Assembly: GCA_027574665.1 (NCBI GenBank)
Contig: CM050659.1
Span: 20,251,001 to 20,315,000 of the forward strand
Reading direction: 5' to 3'
Length of the DNA stretch: 64,000 bases
DNA from: Rhynochetos jubatus
Taxonomy: Eukaryota > Chordata > Aves > Eurypygiformes > Rhynochetidae
Shown: in pieces, positions 39,556 through 51,253 of the stretch
Numbering within the stretch: the first letter of the stretch is position 1
Layout: each line of letters begins with the position of its first letter
Notes under the pieces: model-generated
Database searches by the model: none
The model's input: only the letters and a program-made list of their open reading frames with translations
Told to the model about the DNA's origin: nothing
Made by a program: the position numbers and the translations under genes

Positions 39556-42500
39556 AGCACTGAAACATCCTGTTGCACTGTGAAGTATTTGTGGAAATGC
39601 TCTTCCTGCACATTCATTTCCATCTGAGAAAGTCAAAAAGGTTTAAAAAGGAAAACGGAGCAATAATTTATATTGCCACAGGCTCCTTAAACCACATCCA
39701 CTATCCTTTCTGCATAACACAGGGAAGGAAAGCCAAGGTTTTTTTTGAGCTCTTATGCCAAGTTACTCATTTATAGGATAAAAATTAGACCTGACTGTTC
39801 TCCTTCAGCTTCCCTTCCTCCCCTCTTTTAGCTATCCATGAAAGAAAACAAAACTGCAGGGCTAAAAATACTACACAGCCTTGTGCTAATGCACAGATAC
39901 TGTCTACTATGCTGTGGGCAAAGGTCATTTGAATTATGGAATATAAAAGATATTTCTGCTGCGTTCTAAGTACCGTTTCATTATCTTTAATGTAAAATAT
40001 TAAATACTGTTTGATATTTGTTTTTAAATTAGTGTCCATTGTGCTAAAAAGAGAAACACAAGCAGGGGAATGTCTTCATACTGTGTACTGGTTTTAATAT
40101 ACCATATGAAAACTGTAAAGATTGAAATAGCAGATAGGCAGATGCAATGCCCCTGTCAGTCAGAGAAAGCAATGAAGATACTCATATTAAAGGCGGAATT
40201 TTCCCCACAATACTGACAAACAACTTATCATTAGCCGATTTCCATATATGAGCAATTTCATGAATGGCTCAAATACTAGAGGCACAAATGCAAGCCTTTG
40301 ATGATATTACAATGGCGGTGATGTTACAGGCTTACAGAAGCATCTCACACGGATCCAAAGCAATTCAGATGACATATACTTCCTTTGAGGCAGTAACATT
40401 TCCAAAGGAACCACTCTGAGGCCAACAAAAGCATCTCACACTCTTAAGGACTCCAGCAGAGCAGTTACAATGTAAATATATACCCCAATGCTCCCCAAAA
40501 GGCATTGCCACGTTAGTGCTGAGATTCATGCTCAGCTTCCTTTGATGCTGAGGAGGTTTCTTTGAAACAACAGTAGAAACCACCACAAAATACCAGCTAA
40601 ACACTGAAAGAGGGGGGGGGGGAAAAAAAGAAATCACAACCCAAGCAAAAGAAAACTTTCATTAAGGGAAGATTAGCGGCCCTCTTCTGCCAAATATCTG
40701 AGAGTATCACATATCAAATCTCTGACAAGCTATGGTAACTGCAGCAGTTGAAGGAGTTTCATGATGGGGACTTTGTGTTTTGTTTAAGGGACAAGGTTGC
40801 CTTCATCTATTGACTAAAACGATCCAACAGACAGGAGTGTACAAACATGAATGCAATCCATGCCCCTAAAAAGGCAAAGTAAAGCACGCTAAGAATGAAG
40901 AGGAAAGTATCAAATGACACAGATTGAATGGGATTAAGACTGATGTTTACCTTTATGTTTTCAAGGCTTCTTACACATATTTGACCTAACTGCTCTACTT
41001 GCAAATTAGTAACTCAATTTCTTAATTGCACCATTGTAAATAGAGAGTGACAGGACAGGAGCTAATGGAAATACTTCAGATATAGCCATCTTTATTACAA
41101 ACACAATCCTGCATAGAGTCCCATGCAAACCTCTTCCCAGAGCATGTATTGTTATTATAATGTAGCTGTTGGTAATAAATTCCTGGAGAAAAGAGAAAGC
41201 CAGAGATCAGCTTAATGCCTGGCTTGTTTACAAAATAACAGTAAATAACAGCAACATTAATCCCAGTGCTCTCACTTTCCTGCATTAAAGACAAGACTTT
41301 AATGGAGAGCCAAATTCAAGCCTAATTTAAACAGGTGTGAATTCACAACGGGTCTATTGACACACACCATAAATCAAATCAGAACCTTGTCCTAAATCCT
41401 TCCCACGTTTGAATGGCTACAGCATTCACAAAGCTTAATTTCTTATAGAGAGTCAGCAATTTCAGTATTTCTTTTACTATAAACATCTTTATCCCTTTAA
41501 CAGATACTGTTGATACTGAATCTGAAGTGCAAAGAGCTGAGGTGACTTACCCAAAAGCCACCCATCTGCCCAACAATCAAAGTGAAAAAAACCAGATTTA
41601 AGGAGAAAGCTCTGTTAAATGGACCACTGCTCGCAGCTTATAAAACAAATAGGTGAATTACACCACATTCATCTTACATGTTTCTATGTCATTAAATCCA
41701 GCTTTGATGTGTAACCTACTAATTTACTACTTCTACTTAATAATATATAGCTAACATTCTTATTCTACCTTTGCAGTCTGCTGTTGAAAATGATTGATAG
41801 TATTAAAATTATTATTCCAAATAGAATCTGATCTTGTACACTGATGTTAAGAAGTTTCCCAACATCTGGGGGAAAAAGCAAACAACTAGTATTTTTTTTA
41901 TAGCTGCATTGTTTTTTTACCCTCTTGCTTTGTTTTTAAGAAGACAAGTATGTTATTAAAAAAAAAAATCCCCTGGCCAGATCTCAAGCACTCTCAAGCT
42001 ATACTCCATGACCAGTCTAGTGGTATTTCAGCCTATACTAACACCCTAATTTCTTGCCTACAAATCTCAGAGAAGCTGTTATGAACTATAGCCAGTGCCT
42101 AGTTATCATAAAATAATGCAGCCAAAGGAATTGAACATGAATCTGGCTCCAAAACTGAGCGCGCATGCCACAGTAAACTCATTCAGTACTGGGAATCCAG
42201 TACTCTGCTATTGGTTCTCACTACGTAGTAGAAAAAGAGTAACTAATGGTGTAAAAACATCTAAGTACATCAAAAGAGTAAGCCAAACAAGTCAGCCTTT
42301 TAAGTACTTCAAAACAAACTGACAACCTAAAACAGGTTAAAAAAATGTGTTCCTGTAGAAATGGCTCAAGTTCTGTACTAGCTCTCAGCTGTGGCGTAGT
42401 AGCCCAAAGCAAAAGAGCTGATGGTTGTGCAAACCAGTCAAATGTGGCTTAAAAATGAATTCTGGCATGGCATGAATGCACTTGAGGTAAAATTCACCAC

Positions 42501-45500
42501 CTCACAGCTGCACAGACATCCTGTAAAGCAAAACGTAAGAACAGCATGAACAATGGAATGGGGAAGAGTACATGGACACAAAATGGACTGTAGTCTCCCT
42601 GTCAGTACGCTAGCTAGGGTGGGCTGCAGATCCATGTCACAGGATGCAGGTTTAGACATACGTCCTTTTTGTAGATCAGGTTTGTATCTCTCTTGGACCG
42701 TGGCTTTACTCCAGAACACGAAAGAAATATATAAACTTGCCAGCTCAGTAACCTGACAGACTAAACCACTGAACACACCCTCCTGACACGCTGCAGTGAG
42801 ATGCCATTGTTTCAGTGAATGGAGAGCAAATACAGTCTTCTCCAATGGAATAAAGTAAATATGTTTGATATTGTTATTCTGTAGTGTTTCTGTCTCAAAT
42901 TTACATTCACATATTGTCGAGTCACACTGTTCATGTTTAAACAGATCTATTTATACTATACCAGAGATAAGCAATGATCCCCAAGAAATTGGTCATTCAT
43001 TAGTTGCAGTTAATATATATTTTGCTTTGCCTGAGGCAAAGCTGAAGGCAGTTTGTGCACTAATAGGCTATTATTAGTTGCCATTAACGTTGACAACACT
43101 AATTTGAATGGGAATGTTGGTGTTTCACACAATCTGTTCAACGCTGCCAAAACAACGGGGGTATGTTTAAACAGTGATTATGACAGAGCTGGTGCATCTA
43201 TGAAGGAAAATAATACTCAAATAAATTCTCAAATTGGGCTACTCAGAATACATAATGAAGTATATATCCTGTGTCAGGGAACTTCCTGCTAGAGCTTTGA
43301 ATGAATATGAGAAATTCAAGGAATATCTGAACAGAATAAAATTTGCAAAAGTCTATTTGCTTCAGATCAACATAAAGCAAACAAATGTCCTGAAAGCAGG
43401 TCTGCTTGCTTTCCACACACTTAGTTGTCATAATGACACCACAAAAAAAGCTATTCTGCATTTGTTGCAGAATTGCATTCACAGAGAAATAAAAAAACCC
43501 CAACAACAAAAACCAACAGACCTTTTCAAAATACAGACAATAAGAGCAATTAGTTTTCTCAAACACTGCAACAACTGTATCTTCCTCATTAATTTTACTC
43601 CAGTTAAATAGCTGTGTTCACATGCTGTTTGGTCAACCGTTCGAAAGTCAGAATTTCTAAGTAAGTATTTTTACAGCAATTAGCCAGTATCATGAAAACT
43701 AGCATTTCATGAACCTCCAGCCACTGATGTTACATGCTCACCCATTGTAATAGCACGGAAGTTACTGGCTGGCACAAAGAAAGTCTACTTCCGTGGCAGG
43801 AACTGACAAGGATAAATGAAACACTTGTGGCAGTCTGATAAAGCCCCTGGCACAAATGCCCACATAGAAACATCTATTACTTCATTAACATAGAGATTTA
43901 TGAACTTCTGTATTCAAAAAGTGTTTTTGTTACTGATTGCCAACTAAGATGGAAAACACGCTGCTCTCCGGATCAGGAATCTTGACTATGAACTTACCTG
44001 TGAAGCACTAGATAATATCAATGAATACAGCTTGAACCATCATTGTCTGCAAATTTATCCACATTAACTTTCAAGACTGTAATTATTATAATGACTCAAC
44101 ACCACAGGAAGCACCAATACCTGCTCTGTCGACCCTGCCTGGAGACAACTAGACTTCAAATGAGCTTCTGCTCCCAGTTTCTCTCTCTCCCAATTTACTC
44201 CTGCCTTCACTTTCCTCTCTCAACTATTTAGTTAAAATTTGCATTCAAGTACCTAAAACACAAATCTCTGATTAAAAATTTGTTATAAAGCTTACAAAGA
44301 AATGAATATTAAAGCCGCATGCAAAAGGACTACTCTGTTCTATTCTAGACTGTGCAGGAAATGACTTTAAATTGATTAAAATCATTCTGAGACAAACATT
44401 TAAAAGAAGCCACTCCACTCTTTGTTGGTGAAGCACAATAATTATGTGCCCCTATCTTAACGACACTTAACCCATGGTTCCTGCAACTAGGATGATGAAG
44501 GCAACAAAAGCATTTCCTTCACTACCTACAATAATTTTGATCTATAGCAAGATGACTTATTTAGTGCAGCTTGCAGGGCTAGCAAATCATGAATACCTGG
44601 CTGCACCACTGCAGTCCAGACTCAAATAAATAACTTAGTTATATGTTTAAGCTGTGTTCAAAACATCAGCTTCCCAGCACCGTAAAACATAAATGACCGT
44701 GTGTATTTCTGAGTCTGAATGGTACAAGTACGCACATTCCTTTCTTCGGTAGCACTCCCTTTAAACCATTCTCACAGTGAAGTGCTAACGAATTCCAGAT
44801 AGACCAGATTCTCTTCCTTCAGCCAGTGCGTAAACCCAAATGTCTTGGGAAAACATACAAAAAAACCCCCAGCCCCAAACAAAAAGCCCGTATGCAGCAA
44901 CCCTTTCAGAAGGTGGGTCCCACACAGCTCGTGGCAGAAGCAGGAAACTGGAAGGCAGGCATCCATCGACCATGGTGCAAATGGGGCAGCATCTGAAATT
45001 CAACTGATTCTGGCAACACAATACAATGTGATAGTGCAGAACACTGTGCACCTAAACTCATGTAAATAAACTAATGGACGTTATCACTGGTACTGACAAA
45101 CATGCAGATGAAGTAATAATTAAATTACCAGCTTTGTATTTGACAAATTCAAAACATGTAACTATAGAAATGATGTTCACAACTGAAGTCTCTTTCATCT
45201 TGTGACCATAGATCTACTAAAATGCAAAACTGTCAACACTGAAGTGTCAATCTGGCACTTTCACTGATTCCCCTATTTCTTAACCTATTAAAAATACATA
45301 CTTAAGTACATTTAGAACTACAGTAACAAACAGTTATTAAACACAAAAAATAAAATATGAGAGAAGCTTGTTGATCTTAACCACAATGAAATTGTTTACT
45401 TACTATACTCTTGAAGGAATCATTTAGAGCAGATATTCATCAATTTTGATGAAGAGATAAAATATTGTTAACTGCCTATGTTAACTAAATACACATTTCC

Positions 45501-45550
45501 TCCTTCTATGACAGGCTAAGCAATAAGAAGAGCAATTAAGCTAAAAGATC
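39556..45550. other. Unannotated intronic stretch
   Basis: Contains the G11 run and two longer open frames (42438-42845 minus, 135 codons; 43234-43611 plus, 125 codons), neither with a recognisable domain. A GCGCGCATGC motif at 42159-42168 resembles an NRF1 site. No exon was found. Confidence 0.5.
40612..40622 (+). repeat. (G)11 homopolymer followed by A7
   Basis: Eleven consecutive G residues then seven A residues. Long G runs are rare and unstable in AT-rich introns and are prone to sequencing or assembly length errors. Confidence 0.88.
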
Positions 45551-45640
45551 CTAAAAAAAAGAATATTTAAAAACAACAAACAAAATAACAAAAAAATCCC
45601 AACCACAAAACCTCCAAAAATCCTACCCCAGAAATCCACC
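45551..45640 (+). repeat. A/C-rich low-complexity tract
   Basis: A-runs separated by C and CC, such as AACAACAAACAAAATAAC, then CCAACCACAAAACCTCC. It lies about 570 bases beyond the TENM1 exon in the downstream intron and contains no coding sequence. Confidence 0.7.
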
Positions 45641-46111
45641 CTTCATAGGCAGAGAAATACAGAACTGAGATTTGACAAAGACCTGTTCAATCTGTCCTAC
45701 TGATAAAGGCATGTCTTCAGGTGTAGCCTGAAACTACAGCTGAACAGAGGATTTCGTATTCCAGGCTGTCTTTCTGAAGTCAACTGGCTTTACATTCTTA
45801 AATCTACGCCCAGAAGCCAGCACATTCAGGATCAATTCTGCACAAAATGTGATATAAATGTGCATATATAGATTTATTTTAGAACCTAACTTGTAGGCCA
45901 CTAAACTCAAATGATAAGTGTGCTATCGCATAAAAATGGAGAATGTGGGAAAGTAATTGGTCTGTAGAAAAATGACATTTTAACAAATTGTTCTATTTTT
46001 CGTATTATTTTCCACCTACACTATAAATACAACACACATACCAAACAACTCTTTCACCACCTTTCATATAATACTGAGACTTAAGAAGAAACTGAACAAA
46101 AGAAAGAAAAC

Positions 46112-46125
46112 AAAAAAAAAAAAAA
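46112..46125 (+). repeat. (A)14 homopolymer just downstream of the TENM1 exon
   Basis: Fourteen A residues (a U-run in the TENM1 pre-mRNA) about 80 bases past the exon's splice donor, within a larger purine-rich stretch (46082-46130). U-rich intron sequence close to a donor can bind TIA-type splicing factors, though this site is somewhat far for that. Confidence 0.8.
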
Positions 46126-46197
46126 GGAAAATTAAATCAACCTAGAAGAAGAAAGTTTCACATAAATTACTACTTGAGTATATTAGATGCATTTTCT

Positions 46198-46207
46198 TTA
46201 TTACCAT
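46198..46207 (-). promoter_or_regulatory. TENM1: Splice donor of the TENM1 exon
   Basis: On the minus strand the exon ends AATG and is followed by GTAATA, with the GT at 46204-46203. Beyond it the frame runs only ten more codons that do not resemble teneurin before a stop, so homology ends exactly at this GT. The donor is weaker than consensus at its +5 position (T instead of G), which would fit regulated inclusion but does not prove it. Confidence 0.88.
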
Positions 46208-46465
46208 TCTCCCCATCAGACTTCCTTTCATGGTCAGTGTCCGTGAGGGACAACGCTGAGTTTGCCCGGCTTGACAAACAGGAGCTGTGTTCCGATTTCA
46301 TCCCCCTCATCCACATCCTCAGGGCATGATCCGGGGATGCACCACCTTCTGTTTCAGTATCCACGTCCGAGCCCACCTCTAGCGGGTAACTGTGCTCAGC
46401 TACACCATGTAAATCTGCTTGATAGCCAGAGCACAGAATATGGGGAGTCTCACAGAATTCCATGT
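46205..46465 (-). CDS. TENM1: Teneurin-1 internal coding exon (N-terminal cytoplasmic domain), 261 bp
   Basis: This exon encodes part of the N-terminal intracellular domain of teneurin-1, a type II single-pass membrane protein that acts in neuronal cell adhesion and synaptic partner matching. The first 2 bases complete a codon begun in the previous exon. Then come 86 full codons from ATG at 46463 ([20 protein letters not shown] at the start, KSDGEN at the end) and one base of a split final codon, so the exon is phase 1 at both ends. The match to TENM1 is close throughout: an acidic [10 protein letters not shown] block, SPDHALRMW, a Ser-rich [14 protein letters not shown] block, then [12 protein letters not shown]. 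Teneurin-2, -3 and -4 have a related but different version, for example GSDADTENE and MSPEHAMRLW in another paralog, so the paralog call is firm. It is part of a gene that runs off both ends of the window; no other exon was found. The methionine at 46463 is internal, not the gene's start codon. The orthology is judged from memory of the family, not a search. Confidence 0.96.
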
Positions 46466-46502
46466 CTGGAAAAAAACAAAAGTTCAGAAAAAAATTCAGA
46501 AG
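46466..46502 (-). promoter_or_regulatory. TENM1: Splice acceptor and polypyrimidine tract of the TENM1 exon
   Basis: Read on the minus strand, a T-rich tract leads into CCAG immediately before the exon base at 46465. The AG lies at 46467-46466. The tract is almost pure pyrimidine for its last 10 bases and T-rich for about 35. This is a standard 3' splice site, and it sits exactly where the teneurin-1 reading frame begins. Confidence 0.9.
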
Positions 46503-46927
46503 TGCAAAGCAATATACCTTTGATTTATTCTTTTGGAGAGTCTGTTTTGAGAATTAACATTGTTAATACTACTGGAAGACTTCTTTTGTCAGTGACTCAG
46601 CTAGCTAATCTACTACAATATAACTAAAAGTGTGCAACTCTAAAATCTATAATACTGCATTCTAATTGTGCCTTTTTGTCTGATAGAAATACATATTATA
46701 GCTCAAATATGTGTACACACCCACACACCGATAGTAGTATACCAATTTACAACTGAAGTGAGTACTTACTAGTACAGATAATTTCTTGTTTCTTACCAGA
46801 AAGGCAAGAGCTGTAAAATTCATCTCAATATGGGTTTTTTATCATAGGGAAAGCGTAGCCAATTGGCAGATAGGGAATTTACAAAGTAAGATTTGAAATA
46901 TTTGGTTAATCACGGAAGACAAAGAAA

Positions 46928-47241
46928 GGTTACTTACCATTGTCTTGCTCTTTGAGAGTGCTGTCCTTGCATATTCACACGAGTGGGTTTTGGTTCTCCA
47001 GTGCTGGTGACCTACAGGAACTTCCTAGAAGAGCAGTGACTACTAGGACTGTACAAGTGCCATCTCATGACACCAAGTGATCAGAGATTTTAAGGAGTTG
47101 TACAGTGCTCAATACTTCAGTTACTCTCACCAAACACCGCAACTGTAGGGCAGTAGAAATCCAAGGACAAACAGAAGGTAGACAGGACCCATAATGTGAA
47201 TATGCAGAGGAAACATTCTCGAAGAACTACAGGTAAGTAAC
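46928..47241. mobile_element. Foldback (long inverted-repeat) element, about 314 bp, non-autonomous
   Basis: The two ends are inverted copies of each other over about 55-60 bases. The left end starts GGTTACTTACC (46928-46938), and the right end finishes GGTAAGTAAC (47232-47241). Inside both arms the shared order is a TTCTTCGAGA-like block, a TCCTCTGCATATTCACA-like block, then a TGGGT block (left arm to about 46995, right arm from about 47182). The arms have drifted with several small gaps, so the copy is old. The centre of about 190 bases encodes nothing. Palindromic repeats beginning and ending with GGTTACT(C/T)ACC-like sequence and containing a TTCTTCGAGA block are, as I recall, abundant in turtle and archosaur genomes. 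I cannot name the family with certainty. Confidence 0.68.
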
Positions 47242-47255
47242 ACACATCAGCAAAT

Positions 47256-47302
47256 TACAACTTCCCTTTGAGGTAGCCTCTGCATATTCTCACTTGTGAG
47301 AA
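47256..47302 (+). repeat. Second, partial end of the same foldback family
   Basis: About 15 bases beyond the right end of the foldback element, the plus strand reads a TTGAGGTAGCCTCTGCATATTC block followed by ACTTGTGAG. This resembles the left arm of the element (TTTGAGAGTG, then TGCATATTCACAC), in the same orientation as the left arm. It may be the start of a second copy whose body runs on towards 47.5 kb, or the remains of a copy into which the first was inserted. No matching far end was identified. Confidence 0.42.
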
Positions 47303-50300
47303 TCCAATTACAAATGCAACTCCCAGGGAGTAAGACAAGGAGTTCTAATTAAATAAAGATTACAGAACTGCACTGCCTAATTGAACATCAGACCTGGGAT
47401 GCCATCTTGAGAGACTAAATACAGTATCAAGCATGCACACGGTATTCTTTCAATTTCTTGAAAAGAAACATTAGAGACAAGAGTCATTGATAGAGACTGA
47501 GGACAAATACACTCTCCTACTGTCATCCTAACTAAAGCTTTAATTTGCCAAACTAATCCACTTACCAGCCAGTGAGAGAAACGGTTTTTATTTTAAGCAC
47601 ACTCTCAGAAATGACAAAAAGCCCTGGAATTTTCTTGATGGTATCAACCAAAAATCTACAAATCAAATTATAAACTAGAATATGCTGAAGTGGTTCAATT
47701 TTTAAGTCATATATCATTATTTCTTTCACAATCAAAACATTCCTGAAAGTCTCAGCTGTAGAGAGAACCCACCTGGGCTGGCTTTCAGCTCAGGGAATGG
47801 CAAGCTCTTTTCTAGAGGGCAGGAGAAGATGATGGGCAGTGAACAGAAAGGAATGACCGTGGCCTCACCTCCCTGGGCAAGAGTTCTGGAAGGTCATCCT
47901 GTCTCCCTAGTGTTGTCAATGCATCAGCTGGCACATCCCAGCAGCACCAGCCATCGCGGCTCCTGCTCCTTTCAGAGCAGGAAGACAAATGAGGGGACCC
48001 CCTGGAACACTCCATCACTGTCTCATGTCTCCCCTCCTTGCTCACAGGAAGAGGGCTTGGTCTCAGCCCTACACTTGAGAAGCTGCAACATATGCCACCT
48101 TCACCAGCTTGTTCTCCCAGTGTCTCAAATGCCTTGAGGCTATGAAGTTTGACAGAGATGGCTAGGAGAAAATAGCCCAGACACTGGGAAGCAGCTGCAT
48201 AGTTTCTGCAGCAGAGGGAATACCTGTCATTTGAACTTCACCTACCATTACAATGCCGTGCTCTGCATGCTCGCTGGGCTGTTTACAGCTGGCACTTGGC
48301 TGATTGGTAGAAAGGAGGAGGAAAAGTAGTGTACAAGGCAGTACTTGTGAACAAAAATGGAAGCTGAGACTGGATGCTCCTGGTTCTCAATCCTACTCAG
48401 ATGCTTGCAAGAAAGACTTTGAAACCTGCAAGACCCTCTGGAAAAAAAACTCTCCTTCCCCTATGGCAAAGATGGTAAACATGAAACATTTAGTCTTCAG
48501 AGAAGCCCCATCTGTCTGAGATTTTCAAAGCTCATGGGGCATTGGAGATAGAATTACTGGATATAACTAAGTACAGTATTGCTCATACAACCCCCTGTTT
48601 TTAAGTTTCATTTTAATTATGTATTATATACACAACAAACAAGCTCCACTTGGTTTAATTAGACAACAAGGACCAAATTTTTGCGTGAGACCAAGAATGC
48701 AGATGTCGATGTTGGACACTGAACTGTCATAGCTACATTACACTCCTGGCTTTTACTTTCTGTTTGACAGCACTAAATGAATAAGATCACCTTTACACAA
48801 AACATGGTTCCAAACAATGAATGTCAATTCTTATTTTTCTTTACCACTTTCAAGAACAACTTGCACATAAACCAAGAAATCAAACCAGCAACAGTCCCAG
48901 ATTACCAACTGGGAGTCCAGTATCAACGCAACACAGACTGAATCATATCAGCGGGCTGATTCTGTTCCACCCTGAAATTGTTCACTGAAACAGAGGTGGT
49001 GGATGCCACTGTTTCACCAAACGTTTTTCAGTAGCAAGGAGGCGAGGTAATGCTTTCTTGTGAAACATCTGATTTAAAGTTCTGCTTAACTGAGCAGCTC
49101 AGCTACTATAAAATATAGACAGGCGCTTCACTCCATGTACTGCACCAGTCCTCTGAAAGAAAGGTGAATGCCAAATCTTGTCGGTAAGTAGCTCACAACT
49201 AGCCAGGAGCTGCTATGGCCCATGTAGGGGTACAGTCCAAACTGTTAGCTCTAACAAAAATTTATGATGCTTCAGCAGATGACATAAAAAAAGAGGAATG
49301 AATGTATACTGCCATTTAAGGAAGTATATTATCAAAGAAAATTAAGATTTAGCTACTAAAGCCCTATAAAATCCAAGGAAGTCAATTAAGCTCATACATT
49401 AGGACAGTTGTGTTTAAGGATGCTGACAGGTCTGTACTGCCTCTTGTAAGTGCTGATGAGAAGGTACTTCCAAAAGGGGATTGTTTATTGACATACATCA
49501 AGAAAAATCGATATGGAAAACATTTAATTCTTTCCTCATAAGAGAGCCAACAGGATTCAATGATCCTGATTCCAATGATCAGCCTTAATACTGGTCTCAG
49601 TTTTGACTGAGGCCCACATACCAGAAATAACATCCAATGCAACTGCCCCTAGCTTTTTTTGATCTCAAAAAGAAGTATTATTCTTATTTTTTAACTTGGA
49701 TTTCTGTAAAGTACAACAGCAACACTCAGTTCTTAGAGTATCTCTCTGCCACCTAAATTACACCTTGTGATCTCAAGAAGCATCTCTGAATCTCCTTCTC
49801 CTTCAGAGCAGATTTCTACCTATTTTCATCAGCTGAGAAACTTCCCCATAATTACAAGTCTTCTCTTAACTTTGTGAGCTATGTCAGCTGATGCCAGGTC
49901 CCCAGGGAGCAAGGATGCAGGCCCTTCTCTACACGGATGTCCACTCCAGGCAGATATCTGCCCCTAGCAGCCTACAGCCCACGTTCTCTCTGTTTGCAAT
50001 TGCATATGCCAAGGCGAAAATTCATCCCAGTAAATCTCAAATTCTAATTAGATTACACAGGTCTAAGAAGCAGAGAATTTACCCTTCAGTCTCTATGTTA
50101 ATTCAAAAAATGTAGCAGCTAATATATCCAGTATTTTAGATACTGGGGTTTTTTTTGGTGGAGCAAAAGAAAGTGGCTTTTTTATACTATAACTCATATT
50201 CAACTGAAATCTAACACAATATATTGCCTTAATAGTCTATTTCTTAAGTATACAAGCCTTTGTAGTATTTTAAGTCCCATGGGATGCATTTGCTGAAATG

Positions 50301-51145
50301 CCAAAAGTGGCTGCTTTTAATCTACATATCTAACCTTGTTAACTAAAATACTACGTATTTCTACAAGGAGACAAAGTTCAAGTGTGGATTTATGATAGAT
50401 TTAGTCTTGCTAAAAAGACAATCACAAGAGACATGATGGAACATTAATATGAAATCCAAGTTTTTTCATGAACTGTGGACAGAGAAAAAAAGGCTGAGGT
50501 TATGAATGTATAGAAGATCACAATAGGATTTTCACCTCTGGAGCCTTGTGGAGCCTATCGGAACACAACTGATAAAAATGCAAGTATTTTATCCCTCATA
50601 TGATATTAATTTCTTTTTTAAAAAAGTGATGTATTAAGGAATGTAAAGTATCCAATGATCAAGGAAAGGAAAGAAGGCTGGGTCCATTTAAAAAAAAAAA
50701 AAACCACAAAATTTCAGCATTTCAATTAACAGATCCCTTTCTTCCTAAATCCATAGTACTTATTTTGGACCAGTCTCCTTCCACTTTCACACTGCAGGTT
50801 GAGAATACTGGCAGTACCAGAGTCTGGCGAGCAGATTCAATGGTAAGATCCTGAACAATAATGGAAGCAATTCCAGAAAGGTAAATAATGCAACTTACCT
50901 GAATAGCGACACATTTATGTTACTAAACTGGTGTCTGAAGAAGTGATAATGGGAATGCCAGGGAAAAACATCCCAAACATGCGGTTTTGAGGTCAGGGTA
51001 GGGTTTGGGATTTTCTAGTGTTACACTGGAATTTGTGTACGCTGTTACACACTCTAAATTTACACAATGTTTTAATCAGCAAGTGTAGAGTGTGTGATTC
51101 AGACTGGAAGAAAGGCAGACCATGTACTCATGGCATAAAAGACGT
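47303..51145. other. Unannotated intronic stretch
   Basis: The segment 47760-48130 has noticeably higher GC content than its surroundings and open frames on both strands, but none resembles a teneurin exon or other protein. The possible CR1 remnant near 49.0 kb is listed separately. Nothing else was recognised. Confidence 0.5.
48990..49045 (+). repeat. Possible older CR1 remnant
   Basis: The plus strand carries CAGAGGTGGTGGATGCCACT and, after a short divergent stretch, AAACGTTTTTCAG. CR1 3' regions have a similar order (a CAGAGAGGTGGTGGATGCCCC block, then GGAAACGTTCAAGG). Only the first 17 bases match well, so chance similarity is possible. Confidence 0.3.
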
Positions 51146-51188
51146 GGAGAGAGAGAGGGAGGGAGGGAGGGAAGAAGGGAGAAAGAAA
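51146..51188 (+). repeat. 43-nt pure-purine tract with (GGGA)n core
   Basis: Every base from 51146 to 51188 is A or G. The core holds GGG tracts at 51157, 51161, 51165 and 51169 separated by single A residues, and a fifth at 51177. This fits the canonical G-quadruplex rule with one-base loops on the plus strand, and a homopurine mirror-like tract can also form triplex DNA. It is also a simple slippage-prone microsatellite. Confidence 0.85.
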
Positions 51189-51253
51189 TGTAAATCAAAT
51201 GAGGAAAGTGAGGTTCACATTCATTTTCAGAAGCAATACATATGCACTCTCCT

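Larger units (their letters stand above)
1..46204 (-). other. TENM1: TENM1 intron downstream of the exon (partial)
   Basis: This is intronic by inference. The next teneurin-1 exon should encode a proline-rich stretch followed by HACTC and an S/T/P-rich segment. The only strongly GC-rich place here (about 23.9 kb) was read on the minus strand and does not encode it. The intron therefore continues past base 1. No other exon of any gene could be supported. Confidence 0.82.

Noticed and set aside
42438-42845. 135-codon minus-strand open frame
   Set aside because: It is Cys- and Leu-rich but unlike any family I know. It is on the TENM1 strand but matches no teneurin segment.
46262-46627. 121-codon plus-strand open frame over the TENM1 exon
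   Set aside because: It is the antisense shadow of the TENM1 coding exon; it crosses the exon boundary and resembles nothing.
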